From: Oscarella lobularis
Lineage: Eukaryota > Porifera > Homoscleromorpha > Homosclerophorida > Oscarellidae
NCBI RefSeq assembly: GCF_947507565.1
Contig: NC_089175.1
Coordinates: 4,143,733-4,207,732 of the forward strand
Direction: 5' to 3'
Length of the DNA stretch: 64,000 nucleotides
Shown here: positions 56,901 to 64,000 of the stretch, piece after piece
Layout: every line of letters starts with the position of its first letter
Numbering within the stretch: the stretch's first letter is position 1
The notes under the pieces: generated by a model
Seen by the model: the letters and a program-made list of their open reading frames with translations, nothing else
The model's database searches: none
What the model was told of the DNA's origin: nothing
Program-made: the position numbers and the translations under genes

Positions 56901-59900
56901 TCCCTTGTAATTTCACTGTAACTTATTACAGGGGAGAAGAGTTGGCTAGTCCCTTGTAATTTTTCTGTAATATATTACAGGGGAGAAGAATTGGCTAGTC
57001 CCTTGTAATTTCACTGTAACTTATTACATGGGAGAAGAGTTGGCTAGTCCCTTTTAATTTTTCTGTAATTTATTACAGGGGAGAAGAGTTGGCTAGTTCC
57101 TTGTAATTTCACTGTAATTTATTACAGGGGAGAAGGGTTGGCTAGTCCCTTGTACTTTCACTGTAATTTATTACAGGGGAGAAGAATTGGCTAGTCCCTT
57201 GTAATTTCACTGTAACTTATTACAGGGGAGAAGAGTTGGCTAGTCCCTTGTAATTTTTCTGTAATTTATTACAGGGGAGAAGAATTGGCTTGTCCCTTGT
57301 AAATTCACTGTAATTTATTACAGGGGAGAAGAGTTGGCTAGTCCCTTGTAAATTAACTGTAATTTATTACAGGGGAGAAGAGTTGGCTAGTCCCTTGTAA
57401 ATTCACTGTAATTTATTACAGGGGAGAAGAATTGGCTAGTCCCTTGTAATTTCACTGTAATTTATTACAGGGGAGAAGATTTGGCGAATCCCTTGTAATT
57501 TCACTGTAATTTATTACAGGGAGAAGAGTTGGCTAGTCCCTTGTAATTTTTCTGTAATTTATTACAGGGGCGAAGAGTTGGCTAGTTCCTTGTAATTTCA
57601 CTGTAATTTATTACTGGGGAGAAGAATTGGCTAGTCCCTTGTAATGTCACTGTAATTTATTACAGGGGATAAGAGTTGGCTAGTCCCTTGTATTTTTTCT
57701 GTAATTTATTGCAGGGCAGAAGAGTTGGCTAGTCCCTTGTAATTTTTCTGTAATTTATTACAGGGGAGATGAGTTGGCTAATTCCTTGTCAATTCACTGT
57801 AATTTATTACAGGGGAGAAGAGTTGGCTAGTCCCTTGTAATTTCACTGTAATTTATTACAAGGGAGACTAGTTGGCTAGTCCTTTGTATTTTCACTGTAA
57901 TTTATTGCAATGGAGTAGAGTTGGCTAGTCTCTTGTAATTTCAACTGTAATTTATTACAGGGGAGAAGAATTGGCTAGTTCCTTGTAATTTCACTGTAAT
58001 TTATTACAGGGGAGAAGAATTGGCTAGTCCCTTGTAATGTCACTGTAATTTATTACAGGGGAGAAGAGTTGGCTAGTCCCTTGTATTTTTTCTGTTATTT
58101 ATTGCAGGGGAGAAGAATCGGCTAGTCCCTTGTAATGTCACATTAATTTATTACAGGGGAGAAGAATTGGCTAGTCCCTTCTAATTTCACTGTAATTTAT
58201 TACAGGGGAGAAGAGTTGGCTAGTCCCTTGTAAATTAACTGTAATTTATTACAGGGGAGAAGACTTGGCTAGTCCCTTGTAAATTAACTGTAATTTATTA
58301 CAGGGGAGAAGAGTTGGCTAGTCGCTTGTAATTTCACTGTAATTTATTACAGGGGAGAAGAATTGGCTAGTCCCTTGTAATTTCACTGTAATTTATTACA
58401 GGGGAGAAGAGTTGGCTAGTCCCTTGTAATTTTTCTGTAATTTATTACAAGGGAGAAGAATTGGCTAGTCCCTTGTAATTTCACTGTAATTTATTACAGG
58501 GGAGAAGAGTTGGCTAGTCCCTTGTAATTTTTCTGTAATTTATTACAGGGGAGAAGAATTGGCTAGTCCCTTGTAATTTCACTGTAATTTATTACAGGGG
58601 AGAAGATTTGGCTAGTCCCTTGTAATTTCACTGTAATTTATTACAGTGGAGAAGAATTGGCTAGTCCCTTGTAATTTCACTGTAATTTATTACAGGGAGA
58701 AGAGTTGGCTAGTCCCTTGTAATTTCACTGTAATTTATTACAGGGGAGAAGAATTGGCTAGTCCCTTGTAATTTCACTGTAATTTATTACAGGGGAGAAG
58801 AGTTTGCTAGTCCCTTGTAATTTTTCTGTAATTTATTAGAGGGGAGAAGAATTGGCTAGTTCCTTGTAATTTCACTGTAATTTATTACAGGGGAGAAGAA
58901 TTGGCTAGTCCCTTGTAATGTCACTGTAATTTATTACAGGGGAGAAGAGTTGGCTAGTCCCTTGTATTTTTTCTGTAATTTATTGCAGGGGAGAAGAATT
59001 GGCTAGTCTCTTGTAATGTCACTGTAATTTATTACAGGGGAGAAGAGTTGGCTAGTCCCTTGTAATTTTTCTGTAATTTATTACAGGGGAGAAGAATTGG
59101 CTAGTCCTTTTTAAATTTTTCTGTAATTTATTACAGGGGAGAAGAGTTGGCTAGTCCCTTGTAATTTCACTGTAATTTATTACAGGGGAGAAGAATTGGC
59201 TAGTCCCTTGTAATTTCACTGTAATTTATTACAGGGGAGAAGAGTTTGCTAGTCCCTTGTAATTTTTCTGTAATTTATTAGAGAGGAGAAGAATTGGCTA
59301 GTTCCTTGTAATTTCACTGTAATTTATTACAGGGGAGAAGAATTGGCTAGTCCCTTGTAATGTCACTGTAATTTATTACAGGGGAGAAGAGTTGGCTAGT
59401 CCCTTGTATTTTTTCTGTAATTTATTGCAGGGGAAAAGAATCGGCTAGTCCCTTGTAATGTCACTGTAATTTATTACAGGGGAGAAGAATTGGCTAGTCC
59501 CTTGTAATTTCACTGTAATTTATTACACGGGAGAAGAGTTGGCTAGTCCCTTGTAATTTTTCTGTAATTTATTACAGGGGAGAAGAATTGGCTAGTTCCT
59601 TGTAATTTCACTGTAATTTATTACAGGGGAGAAGAATTGGCTAGTCCCTTGTAATGTCACTGTAATTTATTACAGGGGAGAAGAGTTGGCTAGTCCCTTG
59701 TATTTTTTTCTGTTATTTATTGCAGGGGAGAAGAATCGGCTAGTCCCTTGTAATGTCACTGTAATTTATTACAGGGGAGAAGAATTGGCTAGTCCCTTGT
59801 AATTTCACTGTAATTTATTACAGGGGAAAAGAGTTGGCTTGTCCCTTGTAAATTAACTGTAATTTATTACAGGGGAGAAGAGTTGGCTAGTCCCTTGTAA

Positions 59901-61030
59901 ATTAACTGTAATTTATTACAGGGGAGAAGAGTTGGCTAGTCCCTTGTAATTTTTCTGTAATTTATTACAGGGGAGAAGAATTGGCTAGTCCCTTGTAATT
60001 TCACTGTAATTTATTACAGGGTAGAAGAGTTGGCTAGTCCCTTGTAATTTCACTGTAATTTATTACAGGGGAGAAGAGTTGGCTAGTCCCTTGTAATTTT
60101 TCTGTAATTTATTACAGGGGAGAAGAATTGGCTAGTCCCTTGTAATTTTTCTGTAATTTATTACAGGGGAGAAGAATTGGCTAGTCCCTTGTAAATTCAC
60201 TGTAATTTATTACAGGGGAGAAGAGTTGGCTAGTCCCTTGTAAATTAACTGTAATTTATTACAGGGGAGAAGAGTTGGCTAGCCCCTTGTAAAATTCACT
60301 GTAATTTGTTACAGGGGAGAAGAATTGGCTAGTCCCTTGTAATTTCACTGTAATTTATTACAGGGGAGAAGAGTTGGCTAGTCCCTTGTAATTTTTCTGT
60401 AATTTATTACAGGGGAGAAGAATTGGCTAGTCCCTTGTAATGTCACTGTAATTTATTACAGGGGAGAAGATTTGGCTAGTCCCTTGTAATTTCACTGTAA
60501 TTTATTACAGGGGAGAAGAGTTGGCTAGTCCCTTGTAATTTTTCTGTAATTTATTACAGGGGAGAAGAATTGGCTAGTCCCTTGTAATTTCACTGTAATT
60601 TATTACAGGGGAGAAGATTTGGCTAGTCCCTTGTAATTTCACTGTAATTTATTACAGGGGAGAAGAATTGGCTAGTCCCTTGTAATTTCACTGTAATTTA
60701 TTACAGGGAGAAGAGTTTTCTAGTCCCTTGTAATTTCACTGTAATTTATTACAAGGGAGAATAGTTCGCTAGTCCTTTGTATTTTCACTGTAATTTATTA
60801 CAGGGGAGAAGAGTTGGCTAGTCCCTTGTAATTTCACTGTAATTTATTTCAGGGGAGAAGAATTGGCTAGTCCCTTGTAATTTCACTGTAATTTATTACA
60901 GGGGAGAAGAGTTGGCTAGTCCCTTGTAATTTTTCTGTAATTTATTACAGGGGAGAAGAATTGGCTAGTCCTTTTCAAATTTTTCTGTAATTTATTACTG
61001 GGGAGAAGAGTTGGCTAGTCTCTTGTAATT
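53985..61030. repeat. 49-bp satellite A, right array
   Basis: About 140 units in the same orientation as the left array. The first unit is cut in its GGGGAGAAG part by the pyrimidine-rich repeat. The last ends CTTGTAATTTCA, after which receptor 5 exon sequence resumes. Unit variants are the same set as on the left. Confidence 0.98.
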
Positions 61031-62677
61031 TCATAGTTTTGAATTCCCGCCCGCTAACAAGGCGTTTTGTGCGCTGGGGTTCAAGTCTGCTGAAGAAAGT
61101 CAAGCTGGCACGTACACCTGTCGTGTAGCAAGTTCTAGTAGTTATTTTCATGATGCGTATGTTCAGTTGTCACTTCTAGTCTATGGTGAGTTGGCTGTTC
61201 GATGGGTAAAGCTTTTTCATTCAATGTTTGCAGGTAAATTTATACTCAATACAACGGTACATAATCCGAAAGAACTGTACGTCAACGAGCATCATTTCTT
61301 TAAACTGAGGTGTCACATTAATCCTCAAAATCTTATAAACTCTGACTTGGAGATTCGATGGAACCTGTTGACCAGATCTGGTCACCTCAAGAACTTGATT
61401 CGTCAGTCTCAGCGGTAGAGAAATCTATCATAATTACAAGGTGTCGTCTGCAAGCAGAGATGGCGAAGGAATCTACCAGTGTGTCATTTCCGTGAACGAC
61501 GGTGTCAAGATAATTGACTCTGGCAATCGTACAACAGTACATATACAATGTATGTTCCTAGCCGCGGGTTTCTATTAATTAAACTGATTGTTTTATGCGT
61601 AGTTGCTCCTGTTGCGAATTTCTCTTTACTTCGGCTACCTATCCTAAATGGCACCGTGACACTCAATGCGGTGGATTACCTGAACTGCTCTGCTGTAGGC
61701 TCTCCTACTCCTATTATCACCATAAAACACAATGACGACATTCTTCGATTGTATCAGACTAACAATACAGTGATTTTGAAACTTTCGGAAAGGAAAAGTG
61801 ACAACGGTTCGTATTGCTGTAAGGCGTCTAACGCACTCGGTTCCAACGAGACTTGCATAACTGTAATTGTACACGGATCCGACTCTCAATGGCAAGACAT
61901 TTCTGTGTACAGTGGAATCGCTGTAGGCAGCGGTTTGCTTGTCTTGCTGATACTGTCTACTATTATTGCTCACGTGAAAAAGAAAAGTAGAGAGAGGTTG
62001 GTATATTTTTTTGCGCGCGTCTATTTTGTTATTGATTTATTTACCTAAAGGCGTAGCCGTCGTGGCTCAAGAAGGTTCTCACAAAATAGAGATGCAGAAA
62101 CGGATTTCCTGCTTCCAACGGAAGGTAAATTATTTGCAGCGTTTCAGATGATTATCTAATTTATATGCGTAAATAGAGGAGCAAATTGATTTTGTTTCTG
62201 AATTGTTTTTTGAGTCAACGTGGGAAGAGTTTAGGGACTTTTGTCGTATGATGGTTCCACGTTTGAAAGAAAAGCCCTTTTTTGAAGATGTTACAAAGAA
62301 GAGAGCTGAAGAACTTGAAGCTTCTGATAAGGATAAGGCTTATTGGAGAAAATACTGTTTAGAGACGTGGATTGAAAAAAATCCGCACTGCAGTTTCCTT
62401 CAATCCGTTTACGACGCCCTAAGAAATGGTATCAAAGATAAGACACTGGCTATAAAGTTGTGTAGACGCTTTCCACATCTCAGGCTTGGGGAAAGTAAGC
62501 TCTCATTTGTTCTTTGGCTAGTTCAAGTATCTTTTTCATTTAGGTCTTGAAATGTCAGGGTATCATTCTGATCCAGAATCACCTCAAAAATCGATCAGAA
62601 AGTCCTGAATCCACTAGTATGAACTTTTACTTTTCATGTATTGTATTTGTTTTTTTATTTGGCACGCATAACGCACG

Positions 62678-62848
62678 TTAAAAGATCTCTTGGAGAAGTT
62701 TCAGGAGAAGAACGAAGCGGCCTTGGCTATTGAGCAAGCAGAAAGAGAGATCAGAGAGACGTTTTACGGCTTGGACGCTTGCTCCCAGACAATGAATGCT
62801 TCAGTGGAAACGTTCAAGACACGGCAACGTGACCTCTTACGAGCATGA
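62678..62848 (+). pseudogene. Coiled-coil-like exon fragment, unidentified
   Basis: An open frame reads LKDLLEKFQEKNEAALAIE, then REIRETFYGLD, ending RQRDLLRA before TGA. It is highly charged and helical. No start, splice acceptor or family is evident. It lies between receptor 5 and a receptor fragment and is probably a transposed piece of another gene. Confidence 0.3.
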
Positions 62849-62965
62849 GAGCGTCGGCGAACCAGAATGCAGGCAGACGTCTACGATTTCGGCATCAGCA
62901 CTGCCGTTTACTCACACGATGCGACATCGCTAAACTCTTCGCCGGAAGCAGATCGAGAATTCAAT

Positions 62966-63363
62966 CATCCGGACATCACGTCATTGAAATTTGACGAAAA
63001 CGTGGACGGTTGTTTTCCAGAAAAGGAGAGCGTTCAACCCCGAGAATAAGGAAGTTAAAGCGGGAGAAGCCAGTGTATCAATTGATACGAGCTCGAGCAA
63101 AGACGGAATGTACGCGTGTCGTGCTACGAGCCCAGTCGGGAACGACGATAGGAAAGAGCTGGCGTTTTGCGTGCGCGGTAAGCGATTGCACGCTTTCGCT
63201 CGCTGAACATGTAGTCAATGTTTTTTCCACCAGTTGAGATTGTGTTTCGTGGCGTGACGACACATATATATACACACGTGCTTACCGGAAGGTTCCTCGC
63301 TCACGTTGTGCTGCACGGCGTCTGCGGGAGATAATTCCTTGGATACTATTCAAATATCGACGT
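62966..63363 (+). pseudogene. IgDD receptor fragment (two Ig exons of the receptor 3 type)
   Basis: Homologous to 29615-30077 of receptor 3: DITSLKFDENVDGCFPE, then KDGMYACRATSPVGN and CVRG with its donor at 63178, then the start of the next Ig exon. About 60 bp, including the first Ig cysteine, is missing near 63030, and part of the second exon start has been replaced by a short TA-repeat. It stops abruptly at 63363 where a different sequence begins. Confidence 0.8.
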
Positions 63364-63404
63364 CAGATCCTAGGGCGCAACCCCCCTGGAGATCTCCCGA
63401 GATC

Positions 63405-63836
63405 TCCCGCGCTGGGATCACGCGCTACCCATAAGCAAGAAAGGACCTCGTGTGCTCCTCGCGTGCGTTTTGTGAGCTTTAGCTGGAAGAAGTCAGTGTT
63501 GATTGAAGCCTTTTTCTTGTGGCTTGTGATCAGGTTCCGTTTGGAGTACAGAAAACCTCCGAGAGGCGCGCAAGTACGTGCTGTAGCACGTATTCTATAC
63601 TAAAACCGTGCCAACTAATCGTGAGCTCCTTTTTTAGTTAAGCTTGAACTAATCTCTTTGCGTGAAAGCGAAAAAGACGGCTGATTTCATTGATTGGCTG
63701 AAAGTCACGTGTTGTCAGCAATGACGTCACTTACTCCGGTGAAGTCATTGTTTTTCCCCGGGCTTTCCCGGTCAAGCGTCCTATTACTCTAGTAGTGGCT
63801 TCTTTGGTGTGTGCTCGTATTACAACGAGACGAAAA
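63405..63836 (+). promoter_or_regulatory. Duplicated promoter region of the next IgDD gene
   Basis: Homologous to 31028-31469. It has TGATTGGCTG (inverted CCAAT), CACGTG at 63706-63711, a perfect CRE TGACGTCA at 63722-63729, and TTTTTCCCCGGGCTTTCCC before the ATG at 63837. Confidence 0.6.
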
Positions 63837-63903
63837 ATGCTCGAGACACATCTGGACATTCATATTGTCATAATAATCGGCGCCATCCTTGCACTTTCAT
63901 TTG
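63837..63903 (+). CDS. First exon (signal peptide) of IgDD receptor 6, continues beyond the window
   Basis: ATG followed by LETHLDIHIVIIIGAILAL and SFG, ending in phase 1 at a donor (G|gtaaagcc). Its length, phase, hydrophobic core and upstream sequence match exon 1 of receptor 5. The rest of the gene lies outside the window. Confidence 0.65.
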
Positions 63904-64000
63904 GTAAAGCCACAAGTTGATGCACACGCCTACCCTACTTCCTGTCCCTTGTCAGTACTAAGTGTCAGGCAGGGTAGCGTAGTCATATATTAAGCAATGT

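Larger units (their letters stand above)
31470..62608 (+). pseudogene. IgDD receptor 5, exon 2 split by 28.8 kb of satellite and exon 3 frameshifted
   Basis: Exons: 31470-31518 (signal peptide), 31976-32226 plus 61041-61185 (two halves of Ig1), 61234-61549 (Ig2), 61603-61996 (Ig3 and span), 62051-62124, 62177-62494 (death-like domain), 62544-62608 (SLEMSGYHSDPES tail). Ig1 begins RPHQYLIKRERTSKDF and is cut after CTPQMMMPPNF. It resumes with EFPPANKAFC and ends SQAGTYTC. The 3' exons are well kept: span GIAVGSGLLVLLILSTIIA, acidic dileucine ETDFLLPT, and AYWRKYCLETW in the death-like domain. Splicing 32270 to 61037 would rejoin Ig1 in frame. Exon 3, however, has a net one-base frameshift with a TAG at 61416-61418, while the distal frame (GEGIYQCV) is intact. 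It is probably a young pseudogene, or functional if the frameshift is a sequence error. Confidence 0.75.

Noticed and set aside
63755-63775. NF-kappaB site near GGGCTTTCCC
   Set aside because: It lacks one base of the consensus and could not be told from the general C-rich promoter motif.

Overview
The window reads as nuclear DNA of an early-branching animal, most plausibly a sponge. The reasons are multi-exon genes with many introns of only about 45-60 bp and GT-AG ends, class A GPCR, SRCR, EGF, Ig and VWA7-type domains, and several large satellites. The phylum is an inference and the species is not determined. There is no bacterial operon layout, rRNA or CRISPR.

The gene-rich left half (about 1.4-31 kb) is a tandemly duplicated surface-receptor locus. 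One unit contains (a) a plus-strand VWA7-like secreted or membrane-tethered protein, (b) a convergent minus-strand three-SRCR membrane receptor, and (c) a plus-strand receptor with signal peptide, several Ig domains, one membrane span and a cytosolic death-like domain (called here IgDD). Unit 1 (1459-5640) has a truncated VWA7 pseudogene, an intact SRCR gene and only the orphan first exon of an IgDD gene. Unit 2 (6916-15473) has a nearly complete VWA7 gene with one in-frame TAG, an SRCR gene with a frameshifted tail, and a complete IgDD gene. Further right are IgDD genes at 17447-20068 and 27845-30892, a 5'-deleted IgDD gene at 22004-23162, a decayed third SRCR copy at 20960-21905, an intact GPCR at 24187-25218 and a GPCR pseudogene at 16112-16985.

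The right half (32230-61036) is mostly satellite DNA lying inside exon 2 of another IgDD gene (31470-62608). A 49-bp satellite (two arrays, about 20 kb in total) is interrupted by an 8.5-kb block of unrelated gene fragments and five other tandem repeats. One of these is a 20-bp repeat that reverses orientation at 50.05 kb and forms a giant inverted repeat. The window ends with a fragment of one more IgDD gene, a duplicated promoter and the first exon of the next IgDD gene (63837).

The likely system is an expanding family of Ig-TM-death receptors. The shared traits are phase-1 domain exons, an upstream CACGTG plus CRE-like promoter block, an acidic dileucine sorting motif in most cytosolic tails, and a death-like domain. 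They sit beside SRCR and VWA7 surface proteins. This fits an innate-immune or self/non-self recognition locus, but that function is inferred. No expression or partner data are visible here.
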